Origin: Hyphomicrobiales bacterium | Lineage (GTDB): Bacteria > Pseudomonadota > Alphaproteobacteria > Rhizobiales > Rhizobiaceae | Assembly: GCA_900472485.1 (NCBI GenBank) | Contig: UCII01000031.1 | Span: 46,292-110,291, forward strand | DNA length: 64,000 nucleotides | Reading direction: 5' to 3' | Shown here: in pieces, positions 1-7,519 of the stretch | Layout of the letters: the number at the start of each line of letters is the position of its first letter | Position numbering within the stretch: the first letter of the stretch is position 1 | Notes under the pieces: generated by a model | Seen by the model: only the letters and a program-made list of their open reading frames with translations | What the model was told of the DNA's origin: nothing | Databases searched by the model: none | Made by a program: the position numbers and the translations under genes

Positions 1-2
1 CG

Positions 3-1004
3 GGGACCTTCGATGTCCCGCCAATACGAATAGAACTCGGTTATTTTGGAGATGGCGCACCGGTCGAAGCGGTGGCAGCAACGCAGCCAGTTTCCTTTGA
101 TGTTGCAGCCGGCACGAATGGTAGGGACGGAAGTACAGCCGCCGAGTTTGCGGCCCGTGACCTTGAGATCACTGAGACGTTCGACCGCGATCCCGCTCGG
201 TTGCAGACCGGGGATACGCTTATTCGGACAATCTCGATTACTGCCGCCGATACCCAGTCGTTGCTAATGCCGCCTGTCGACTTCGGTTTGGTCGACGGGC
301 TTCGCCAATATGTAAGGCAACCAGCGCTTACCGATAATGTCGCTCAGGGCAGGGGTACGGTGAGCCGCCGAACAGAAACCATCGCCTATACCTTAACAGC
401 GGCCGGGAGCTTCGCGCTTCCAAAGATCGATTATCCCTGGTTTGACCTCGACGCCCACGAGCCAGCCGTCGCCGCGCTACCGGCGCGGACAATCATTGTC
501 TCGAAGGCGCCTGCTGTTGCTGGAATCACGCCGGCTTTTCCCGATCGTGAAACGCATGAGAGCTTTGAAGAACGGCGCGCCGTCGCCATTCGGATTCTTG
601 GCACCCTGTTATTGATTGGTCTCGTTTGGCGCGCACGTGAGCTTCCGAAAAAAATAGCCAGGACCGCCAGAAATGCCCTCACGCGCCTATCGCAGTCGCG
701 CCGCTACCGGCTCCGACAATTGAAGAGGACTATTGACTCGGCCGAACTCTGCAATGTCTATGCCGCACTTCAGCAATGGAGCAGGTCGGAGGGCTATCAT
801 ACGCTGCATGCATGGGCTAGCGCCCGTCAGCCGGAACTGCTCGGCCATATACAGGCGCTTGAGGCCAAGCTCTTTGGCGGGGGCCTGAACGATGTCGATC
901 GGAAACGCATTGCAGCGCTTGTCGCAAGAGGACAGGCACGAGGTTTTGCGCGAACATCGGGCCGGCACCTTCCGGCACTCAATCCGATCTCAAAGCCCCG
1001 CTAG
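3..1004 (+). CDS. BatD-like (oxygen tolerance family) membrane protein, 5' end missing
   Basis: The reading frame is already open at the left edge, so the N-terminus lies outside the window. About 333 residues are visible. They show a beta-rich extracytoplasmic part containing the phrase PPVDFGLVDGLRQY, a single hydrophobic helix (VAIRILGTLLLIGLVW) about two thirds of the way along, and a basic, helical cytoplasmic tail. This layout fits the C-terminal half of BatD proteins, which usually stand beside MoxR ATPase, DUF58 and von Willebrand A genes in a periplasmic or envelope maintenance locus. Those partners would lie to the left and cannot be checked. The family call rests on layout and general resemblance. 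Its promoter is not visible, so membership in the regulon of the genes to the right is unknown. Confidence 0.6.
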   Translation, partial: GTFDVPPIRIELGYFGDGAPVEAVAATQPVSFDVAAGTNGRDGSTAAEFAARDLEITETFDRDPARLQTGDTLIRTISITAADTQSLLMPPVDFGLVDGLRQYVRQPALTDNVAQGRGTVSRRTETIAYTLTAAGSFALPKIDYPWFDLDAHEPAVAALPARTIIVSKAPAVAGITPAFPDRETHESFEERRAVAIRILGTLLLIGLVWRARELPKKIARTARNALTRLSQSRRYRLRQLKRTIDSAELCNVYAALQQWSRSEGYHTLHAWASARQPELLGHIQALEAKLFGGGLNDVDRKRIAALVARGQARGFARTSGRHLPALNPISKPR

Positions 1005-1053
1005 CGCCACAATGGAGCGCCTCTACGGCGGGCTTACGTAAACGTTGCCGCGA

Positions 1054-1070
1054 TTTACTGTTGCGTACTT
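1054..1070 (+). promoter_or_regulatory. Regulon motif, site A (before the FGE gene)
   Basis: TTTACTGTTGCGTACTT, one of five near-identical 17-mers in the first 12 kb. It ends 53 nt before the preferred start of the formylglycine-generating enzyme gene. Unlike sites B, D and E, it has no clear second TTTAC 12 nt upstream. Confidence 0.7.
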
Positions 1071-1123
1071 ACGCGCAGACATTGGGCTGAGCAAACATGG
1101 CCTCTCATCAACCGGAGGCGACG

Positions 1124-2089
1124 ATGTCACTGGCGTTCGACTGCGCGGAACAGGAAGGGACGGCCCCTGCCGGCATGATATGGATACCGGGACAAACCTA
1201 CAGGATGGGATCAAACGATCATTATCCCGAGGAAGCACCGGCGCATCTGGTCAAGGTGGACGGCTTCTGGATCGACGAGACACCGGTCACAAATCGGCGC
1301 TTCATGCAATTCGTCCAGGAAACCGGCTATGTGACGATGGCGGAAAAAGCCCCTGACCCAAGGGACTATCCAGGCGCGCTTCCGTCCATGCTAAGGGCGG
1401 GTTCGCTCGTCTTCTCATCCCCGAAGACCGTGGTGGGCCCAGATCTCAAGCAATGGTGGACATTCAAGTTCGGAGCCAACTGGCGCCGCCCGCTTGGCGG
1501 TATGAGCGATCTTCGGGGCAAACTCGATCACCCTGTTGTCCATGTCGCCTGGACGGATGCGAAAGCCTATGCCGATTGGGCAGGACTGGAGCTGCCGACG
1601 GAAGCCGAATGGGAGCTGGCCGCCCGCGGCGGATTGTCCGACATGGAATTTGCCTGGGGCGAGGAGTTGCGGCCGGAAGGCAAATCCATGGCCAATATCT
1701 GGCAGGGAACCTTTCCAACCCATTCGACCAAGCCCAAGGGTCAGGAACGCACCACGCCAGTACGGTCCTTCCCGGCCAACGGCTACGGTCTCTATGACAT
1801 GATCGGCAATGTCTGGGAATGGACGGCAGACTATTGGAGCACCCGCCATCCGGAACCTGCGGCGCATTCCTGCTGCATTCCGAGCAATCCAAGGGGCGGA
1901 GCCGTCGAGGCCAGCTACGACCCTCGACAACCGAACATCAAAATTGCGCGCCGCGTATTGAAGGGCGGCTCGCATTTGTGCGCCCCGAACTATTGCCGCC
2001 GCTACCGCCCCGCCGCCCGGCATGCCGAGCCGGAGGACACCTCCACGAGCCATGTGGGCTTTCGATGCGTGAGACGAATTAAAGCGTAA
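1124..2089 (+). CDS. Formylglycine-generating enzyme (sulfatase-modifying factor family)
   Basis: Predicted to oxidise the active-site cysteine of type I sulfatases to formylglycine, as a copper-dependent oxidase. The whole 321-residue protein is an FGE-sulfatase domain: PAGMIWIPG near the start, the family phrase LPTEAEWELAARGG at about 158-170, MIGNVWEWTADYW at about 226-238, and GGSHLCAPNYCRRYRPAAR at 281-299. That last segment contains both cysteines (286 and 291) that align with the redox/copper pair of true FGEs, so it should be catalytic rather than one of the many cysteine-less relatives. The start at 1124 is chosen because GGAGG lies 6 nt before it; an ATG at 1097 lacks such a site. 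No signal peptide is seen. It is followed after 11 nt by a HAD phosphatase gene. No sulfatase gene is in the window, so the substrate is unknown. Confidence 0.88.
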   Translation: MSLAFDCAEQEGTAPAGMIWIPGQTYRMGSNDHYPEEAPAHLVKVDGFWIDETPVTNRRFMQFVQETGYVTMAEKAPDPRDYPGALPSMLRAGSLVFSSPKTVVGPDLKQWWTFKFGANWRRPLGGMSDLRGKLDHPVVHVAWTDAKAYADWAGLELPTEAEWELAARGGLSDMEFAWGEELRPEGKSMANIWQGTFPTHSTKPKGQERTTPVRSFPANGYGLYDMIGNVWEWTADYWSTRHPEPAAHSCCIPSNPRGGAVEASYDPRQPNIKIARRVLKGGSHLCAPNYCRRYRPAARHAEPEDTSTSHVGFRCVRRIKA

Positions 2090-2100
2090 GGAGAACTGCG

Positions 2101-3114
2101 ATGAACAGAGCTCATGATAAGGTCGAGGCGGCTCTCGCCTCCTTGATCGCAGGGCTGGCCTTGCTCCTGATTGGCGTGCTCCCCGCTCTGGCGCAGGAGC
2201 CATTGGCATCATGGAACGACACGGCGGCCAAGTCGCGCATCATCGATTTCGTCAAGGCGACCGTCACGCAAGGCGGTGAAGGCTATGTTGCGCCAGAGTA
2301 TCGGATCGCTGTCTTCGACAATGATGGAACACTCTGGACCGAGCAGCCATATTATGTGCAGTTCGGCTTCATGCTCGATCGCGTGAAGACGCTCGCGCCA
2401 CAACATCCGGAATGGAAGACGAAGGAACCGTTCAAAAGCATTCTGAATGGCGACCTGAAAGGTTTGGCCAAAGGCGGGGAGATGGGGATCGTCGAACTGG
2501 CCACGGCAACCCATGCCGGCATGACGACCGATCAATTCAGCAAGATAGTCACGGACTGGTTTGTCAAAGCGACCCATCCGAAGACCGGCAAGCCTTATAC
2601 GGACATGAGCTATCTGCCGATGCGCGAACTTCTGGACTATTTACGCGCCAATGGTTTCAAGACCTATATCGTGTCTGGCGGCGGCGTCGAATTCATGCGG
2701 CCGGTAACGGAACGCCTGTACGGCATTCCGCCCGAGCAGGTCGTCGGCAGCACCATTGCCACCGAATATGCGATCGTCGGCGATGTGCCGGTGCTCAAAC
2801 GCCTGCCCAAGATCGATTTCGTGGATGATGGCCGAGGCAAGCCCTCCGGGATCAACAAGTTCATCGGCCGCAAGCCGATCTTCGTGGCCGGCAATTCCGA
2901 CGGCGACTATGAGATGATGCGCTGGGTGACCGCGGCGAAGGGGCCGGGTTTTGCCATGCTCATCCACCATACCGATGCTGACCGGGAATATGCCTATGAC
3001 CGGCAATCAGCCTTCGGCAAGCTCGACAGGGCTCTCGATGAAGCGGAACGCCGCAATTGGCTTGTGGTCGACATGAAGAAGGACTGGAAGAAGGTCTTTA
3101 CCTTCGAGCAATGA
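2101..3114 (+). CDS. HAD-superfamily phosphatase, exported or membrane-anchored
   Basis: A 337-residue haloacid-dehalogenase-fold hydrolase, probably a phosphatase. Motif I is VFDNDGTLW with the nucleophile and acid/base aspartates at about 73 and 75, motif II is YIVSGGG, and motif IV is GNSDGDYEM at about 264-272. A hydrophobic stretch at about residues 12-31 ending in ALAQE looks like a signal peptide, so the enzyme probably acts in the periplasm. The gene begins 11 nt after the FGE stop, with AAGGAG just upstream, so the two are very likely cotranscribed from the motif at 1054. The substrate cannot be read from the sequence. It converges with the gene on the other strand ending at 3324. 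Confidence 0.85.
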   Translation: MNRAHDKVEAALASLIAGLALLLIGVLPALAQEPLASWNDTAAKSRIIDFVKATVTQGGEGYVAPEYRIAVFDNDGTLWTEQPYYVQFGFMLDRVKTLAPQHPEWKTKEPFKSILNGDLKGLAKGGEMGIVELATATHAGMTTDQFSKIVTDWFVKATHPKTGKPYTDMSYLPMRELLDYLRANGFKTYIVSGGGVEFMRPVTERLYGIPPEQVVGSTIATEYAIVGDVPVLKRLPKIDFVDDGRGKPSGINKFIGRKPIFVAGNSDGDYEMMRWVTAAKGPGFAMLIHHTDADREYAYDRQSAFGKLDRALDEAERRNWLVVDMKKDWKKVFTFEQ

Positions 3115-3323
3115 CTTTAAGATCGCCGATTTCACCGACCTGCGGCACGCATGGCTTCCTTGACGCAACGACATTTATCGCTGTGCCAGGAAGCCATTTC
3201 GCGACCTTACCAGGGCCGCCTGCCTTTGAGTTGGGAATTCAAGCCATGCTGATCAGGCGCCAATTTCGTCACTATCCTGCGCTTCAGCTGATCAAGGATC
3301 AGCGTCCACGGATTTGAGATCGC

Positions 3324-4304
3324 CTATTGTGCGGCCACCGGCTTGGTAATGGATAACGGTACGGAGAAGGTGACATAGACAGCGTCACCCCCGGCGCGGT
3401 TTTTCGTATCAAACTCATGGAAGTATTTTAGGCGGGTGGACACCGGCAGTTCGCCCACCTTGAAATTCCAGCCGACCGTCGCGCCAATTGCCAGCGAACG
3501 CCCCTTGAAGCTACCGAGAGTGGCGCCTTCTCCGCTATCGCCGGTCACTTGCTGATAGTAGTAACCAACCAAGCCGGCGTCGAATTGCTCGTTGAAATGC
3601 TGGACCGCGGCCCATTCAAAATGAAACTCGTTTCCGGTCCGATAATTCGTCGCGGGATTTTCAGCATTAAAGGTCATCCCGACCGTTCCAGATAGGTCGA
3701 GGCCGATCGAAGGATCGAGCCAGGTCAAGGAACCTGACACGTCCGCGCCCCAATGGTGAAACGCAACGTTGGAGATTTCGCCATTTTGATAGTCGCCGAT
3801 CGGCACGTTGACCATAACACCAGTCTGCCAATGGAAGTTGCCGGCTTCCCAACCCAGCAGGCCGCTGACCACGGGATCGCCGACCGTGAAAACCGTGTCG
3901 GTCACGTTGCCGTCGAGGGTGCGCCCACGAGGACCAGTCAAGGTCACGTCCGCCGATGTCTTCATCCAGCCGACCGGCAGCGTAGCCGACAAACCAAATC
4001 GCCCTCCCGCGACATCTTCCGGAAGTATCCATAAAATGGTCGGCAGCTCGAAGACCGCGTTACCCTTGACACCGACGGCAACCTTGCCGCCCACCGGCAA
4101 GGATTTGCCCCCGCCCAGATCGCCTGAGTAGATGTAGATGTCATTCTGAAAATAGACGCCCGGCGGCGGCGTGATCCCCGCGGCGGGGCCTTTGGATCCG
4201 AGCAGATAGAAGCCAGTCCCATTTTCCGCTGCGTGGGTTGCGGCACCCGATAGCAATAAGGAAATGCTCGCAGCCAGCAGACGGGCCATATGATGCGACT
4301 TCAT
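3324..4304 (-). CDS. SphA/MetA-pathway-type outer-membrane transporter
   Basis: A 326-residue secreted protein that starts with a signal peptide (MARLLAASISLLLSGAATHA). The rest is made of alternating amphipathic strands rich in Gly, Trp and Tyr, as expected of an outer-membrane beta-barrel of the family annotated as 'protein involved in meta-pathway of phenol degradation' (COG4313, SphA). Members are linked to uptake of hydrophobic compounds, but no aromatic degradation genes are nearby. The start at 4304 is preferred over an upstream ATG at 4331 because GAGGGGAAA lies just before it. It is a single-gene unit with regulon site B 71 nt upstream. Confidence 0.75.
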   Translation of the reverse strand: MKSHHMARLLAASISLLLSGAATHAAENGTGFYLLGSKGPAAGITPPPGVYFQNDIYIYSGDLGGGKSLPVGGKVAVGVKGNAVFELPTILWILPEDVAGGRFGLSATLPVGWMKTSADVTLTGPRGRTLDGNVTDTVFTVGDPVVSGLLGWEAGNFHWQTGVMVNVPIGDYQNGEISNVAFHHWGADVSGSLTWLDPSIGLDLSGTVGMTFNAENPATNYRTGNEFHFEWAAVQHFNEQFDAGLVGYYYQQVTGDSGEGATLGSFKGRSLAIGATVGWNFKVGELPVSTRLKYFHEFDTKNRAGGDAVYVTFSVPLSITKPVAAQ

Positions 4305-4375
4305 GCGTTTCCCCTCGAACACATCTACCAATCCCTACGATTGACGGCAGGATGGGGCGCACCAGCATTCCGTAC

Positions 4376-4392
4376 AAGTACGCAACCGTAAA
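4376..4392 (-). promoter_or_regulatory. Regulon motif, site B (before the SphA-like gene)
   Basis: On the minus strand this reads TTTACGGTTGCGTACTT, one base different from sites D and E at the variable position. A CTTAC lies exactly 12 nt upstream, giving the tandem YTTAC-N7-TTTAC arrangement also seen at sites D and E. It ends 71 nt before the start codon at 4304. Confidence 0.7.
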
Positions 4393-4404
4393 TGCAGGCG
4401 TAAG

Positions 4405-6114
4405 TTACGGCCGGCTGCTGCTGGCGAACGCGGCAAAATTGGCGCCAGCCTTAGAAAGTCCGTTTTCAAGATCCGCTACGATCTGGGGCTGCATTCGAGC
4501 GGTCGCCATTCGCTGATGAAAAAGGCGTTCGAAATCGCGATCGCGCCCCATGGCATCATCGAGACGAGCATTGGCATCCGGTGCGCCGAGCTGGCCCAAA
4601 GCCGCCGCTCTGACGGCACGAACCATAAAATCGGTGCAGTTGACCTGCTCCGCAAGCAACGATGCTTCCGACCAATTACCGTTTCGATAGGCATCGAGCG
4701 CAAGCACCAGCATCGCGTCGCGGGGCGGCGCATCACTCTCGTCGCTGGCCGTCCGCGCCAGATCCACGCCAGCCTTCCAATAGCCTGATGAGAATAGTAC
4801 GAGCCCCATAGATGCCGCGACCTCGGGACTATGAGGATTGAGCGAGATCGCCCTATTGCCCGCTTCGATGGCGGCGTCAGTCCTGCCGTCGAGGAAATGT
4901 ACCGTCAATAAGGCCGTCTGTGCCCGATCGGACAATGGCGCAAGCGAGGCTGCCCGTTTCGCAAGCGCGAGTGCGCGAGCACGCGTAACGGCATCGATCG
5001 GGTGCCCGCGTGGCGATAACAGGACGCGGGCTAGAAGAGCATTCGCATCGGGATCATCAGGCACCCGCACTAGTGTGCGTTCCAAGCAGTCGGCGGCCGC
5101 CGTCGTATCGAGACTTCCCCCCTCGTCCAAAGCAAACTCCGCTCGAAGCACGCACGCGTTACCGAGCGCACCCTTTGAACTGTGCTGCATTTCGATGGTG
5201 TTGACGATGCCTCGGGTCGCTGCAATTCGTCTTGCCAATATGCCAGCCATCTCCTCCTGGATCGCGGCAACACTTCGACCATTGGCCTCCACCCGCTCGA
5301 CGCCTGACTTCAGAAGGTCGCCGGAACTACGGTCGACAACTTGCCACCAGACGCTGCGATCATCGCTATCGCCATAGTATTTGATCTCGACATCGTAGCT
5401 GCGTTCGGTGCCACCCTTCCGCACGGCAGCGAAGGTTGGTTTTGCCACCACAACTGTCTGAAACTGCGTGAGCGCAGTGAGCAGCATGTCCCGCGCGAGG
5501 CCAGCTTCGCCAACCATGTCGGGCGAGGCGGCCAACATTGTTACAGTCAGTGTCGGTTTGGTCGTTATCGCCGGCGCCAGGCGCAGGAGGCCAGCAGCCG
5601 CAAGCAGGCCAAGTATCGCCAGTGCTGCTCCCGCGACCGCGATCCAATAGCGCCGGCGCTCTACTGGCGCGATCGCAAACCCCAGCCCCGACGCCTTAGT
5701 CGGACGGGCAAACTCGTTTGTGATAGCAAGGGTCCGATACTCTCGAACGAGCGGCGTCTTGAGAAACAGCGTTAGATAGCTGCCCTTCGGAATATGTATC
5801 GATACGCCCAGCTCCGCGCCAAATACGCTATAATAGCTTTCCAGACTGGTCCGCAGACGGCTAATTTCGATTCGAACGATGGGGTCGTTTGCAGCATCGA
5901 ACCCGCTTGGTCGCCCCAAGACGTCAAGGGCAATGGAATAGGCCTTCACACCCTCTTCACATCCCGCGAGCCGGCGTTCGGCTAGATAACGGAGAATATC
6001 ACGCTGTCGATCAGACACGCGAAACCTGTCGTCGCCGAGCAACCGCTCAAGCTCACGTCTCGCGCTGTCGAGGGAGGCTTCACGCTCTCCAATCTCGTGC
6101 GATTTGGTCCCCAT
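4405..6114 (-). CDS. Membrane-anchored winged-helix regulator with TPR repeats (CadC/ToxR-like layout)
   Basis: A 569-residue one-component regulator. Residues 1-125 form a predicted winged helix (FRVSDRQRDILRYLAERR and DPIVRIEISRLRTSLESYY are recognisable). It is followed by one transmembrane helix at about 157-179 (WIAVAGAALAILGLLAAAGL) and an extracytoplasmic part whose last 250 residues are TPR-like helical pairs. Rhizobial proteins of this type are often mislabelled adenylate cyclases, but no cyclase domain is present. The start at 6114 is preferred because the preceding 43 residues are unusual and a GAGGG stands before this ATG. It lies 125 nt behind the small gene headed by site C, inside the cluster carrying the five repeated sites, so it is the natural candidate to bind them. 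That link is inference. Confidence 0.75.
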   Translation of the reverse strand: MGTKSHEIGEREASLDSARRELERLLGDDRFRVSDRQRDILRYLAERRLAGCEEGVKAYSIALDVLGRPSGFDAANDPIVRIEISRLRTSLESYYSVFGAELGVSIHIPKGSYLTLFLKTPLVREYRTLAITNEFARPTKASGLGFAIAPVERRRYWIAVAGAALAILGLLAAAGLLRLAPAITTKPTLTVTMLAASPDMVGEAGLARDMLLTALTQFQTVVVAKPTFAAVRKGGTERSYDVEIKYYGDSDDRSVWWQVVDRSSGDLLKSGVERVEANGRSVAAIQEEMAGILARRIAATRGIVNTIEMQHSSKGALGNACVLRAEFALDEGGSLDTTAAADCLERTLVRVPDDPDANALLARVLLSPRGHPIDAVTRARALALAKRAASLAPLSDRAQTALLTVHFLDGRTDAAIEAGNRAISLNPHSPEVAASMGLVLFSSGYWKAGVDLARTASDESDAPPRDAMLVLALDAYRNGNWSEASLLAEQVNCTDFMVRAVRAAALGQLGAPDANARLDDAMGRDRDFERLFHQRMATARMQPQIVADLENGLSKAGANFAAFASSSRP

Positions 6115-6239
6115 ATCCCCAGCCCTCACATACGTATATACTAATGTAGGACTATTGTATCTATAACTGCATAATGGATGGTTGCAATACAAATTGCGAA
6201 CAAAACCAATGCGGGCTAAACCCACCCAGAGGCAACGTT

Positions 6240-6533
6240 TCAATCTGAAGCGTCTGATCCGCTTTGGAGAATGTGCTGGATAATGTCTGCTTCGATGTCG
6301 CGGCAGACAGCCTCGTATTCTACAACCAGACGATTGCCCTTTCCCTCCCGCTGAAATCGCTCTAGCGCAAGGCTTGCTTCCTCGTACGCTTCAAAAAGAT
6401 CGTCCAATCTTCGGCTCTGTGCCGCGAGTATCTGAAGCCGTCCCCTTAACGCCGGCAGCTTGAGCATGAGCCGCCATAGACCGCGCTGTGCCGTTTTGCT
6501 CGCATGACCGGCTTCGCTGCCGCGCTTATCCAT
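6240..6533 (-). CDS. Small helical protein of unknown function
   Basis: A 97-residue soluble protein, mostly charged and helical. The segment from RLQILAAQSRRLDDLFEAY to LALERFQREG has coiled-coil character. No catalytic motif or membrane segment is seen and the family is not recognised. The ATG at 6533 is chosen because GGGGAAGG lies 10 nt upstream; a longer in-frame start at 6641 would run through regulon site C. It is the first gene behind site C and precedes the winged-helix/TPR regulator, with which it is probably cotranscribed, so it could be an accessory of that regulator. That role is a guess from position. Confidence 0.6.
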   Translation of the reverse strand: MDKRGSEAGHASKTAQRGLWRLMLKLPALRGRLQILAAQSRRLDDLFEAYEEASLALERFQREGKGNRLVVEYEAVCRDIEADIIQHILQSGSDASD

Positions 6534-6596
6534 CGTAACGACGACCTTCCCCAAGGAGGTTTTCGATCGACTATGAGATCTCGTGCCGGAAAACGT

Positions 6597-6613
6597 AAGT
6601 ACGTTACCGTAAA
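6597..6613 (-). promoter_or_regulatory. Regulon motif, site C (before the small gene and regulator)
   Basis: On the minus strand this reads TTTACGGTAACGTACTT, two bases different from site B. It ends 63 nt before the start at 6533. With site D pointing the other way 42 nt to the right, it forms a divergent pair serving both sides. Confidence 0.6.
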
Positions 6614-6655
6614 TACCTTGCAATGGGTGCCGCACCGGCATCGTTTACACGGGGA

Positions 6656-6672
6656 TTTACCGTTGCGTACTC
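6656..6672 (+). promoter_or_regulatory. Regulon motif, site D (before the outer-membrane/MscS operon)
   Basis: TTTACCGTTGCGTACTC, with a second TTTAC exactly 12 nt upstream (6644-6648). It ends 55 nt before the preferred start codon at 6728. Confidence 0.7.
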
Positions 6673-6727
6673 GCGCGCCCGCGGCGAACATGACTTCATG
6701 GCAGCAGCTGATGTGGAGGCTGCTCGG

Positions 6728-7519
6728 ATGAAGGCTTGGATTGCAATTATATGTGTTCTTTCGGCGGGGGCTGCGGCTGCTCAGGAGCATACCGATGTCA
6801 ACGAGGCCAACAATCCTCTGACACCGAAAATTACGATCAACTTGCAGGACTACTACATACCGAGCTTTGCCGATACGCCTGGCGATCCGAAAGCAAACCA
6901 GTTTCTCCTGCGCGGCCTTGTGCCGTCGGATCTTGGCGGGCTTCCGCAATTGTTCAGGTTCACGCTGCCCGTTGCGACGTCTCCCGATACACCGAGCGGT
7001 TATGTCACTGGCCTTGGCGATCTCACCTTGATGGATATCTTCGTCCTACCGAAAAAGGGCGAGATAACCTTTGGCGGCGGCCCGCTCGTCGTATTGCCGA
7101 CGGCAACCGATACGCAACTCGGCAACGGCAAATGGCAGGCAGGCGCGGCCGGCATCGTGGTCGCCCCACAGGACTGGGGACTGCTGGCGGGACTGGTGAC
7201 CTATCAAGCCTCATTTGCAGGCAAGGAGGATCGTGAAGACGTCAATCTCATGACCTTCCAGCCGATCGTGAACTTCAATCTGAAAGACGGCTGGTATCTG
7301 CGTTCCTCCGCGACCTGGAATTTCAATCTGGAGAACGGCAGCAGCTATATCCCTGTCGGCCTCGGCGCCGGCAAGGTCATCCCACTTCAAAACGGCGCGA
7401 CGGTGAACGCTTTCATCGAGCCGCAATATACCGTTTGGAACGATGGCCCGGGGGCGCCGCGCTGGCAGATTTTCGCGGGCCTGAATTTCCAGTTCCCGAT
7501 TAGAAAGCCATCGCAATGA
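6728..7519 (+). CDS. Predicted outer-membrane beta-barrel protein ('neuromedin U'-type bacterial family)
   Basis: A 263-residue exported protein. The start at 6728 gives a clean signal peptide (MKAWIAIICVLSAGAAAAQ), while an ORF from 6623 would put 35 unlikely residues before it; GGAGG is present upstream. The mature part begins NEANNPLTPKITINLQDYY, a signature of bacterial proteins that databases label 'neuromedin U' although they have nothing to do with the peptide hormone. The remainder is strand-rich and ends in Phe-containing strands like an outer-membrane porin. It overlaps the MscS channel gene by four bases (ATGA), so the two are translationally coupled. Site D lies just upstream. Confidence 0.72.
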   Translation: MKAWIAIICVLSAGAAAAQEHTDVNEANNPLTPKITINLQDYYIPSFADTPGDPKANQFLLRGLVPSDLGGLPQLFRFTLPVATSPDTPSGYVTGLGDLTLMDIFVLPKKGEITFGGGPLVVLPTATDTQLGNGKWQAGAAGIVVAPQDWGLLAGLVTYQASFAGKEDREDVNLMTFQPIVNFNLKDGWYLRSSATWNFNLENGSSYIPVGLGAGKVIPLQNGATVNAFIEPQYTVWNDGPGAPRWQIFAGLNFQFPIRKPSQ

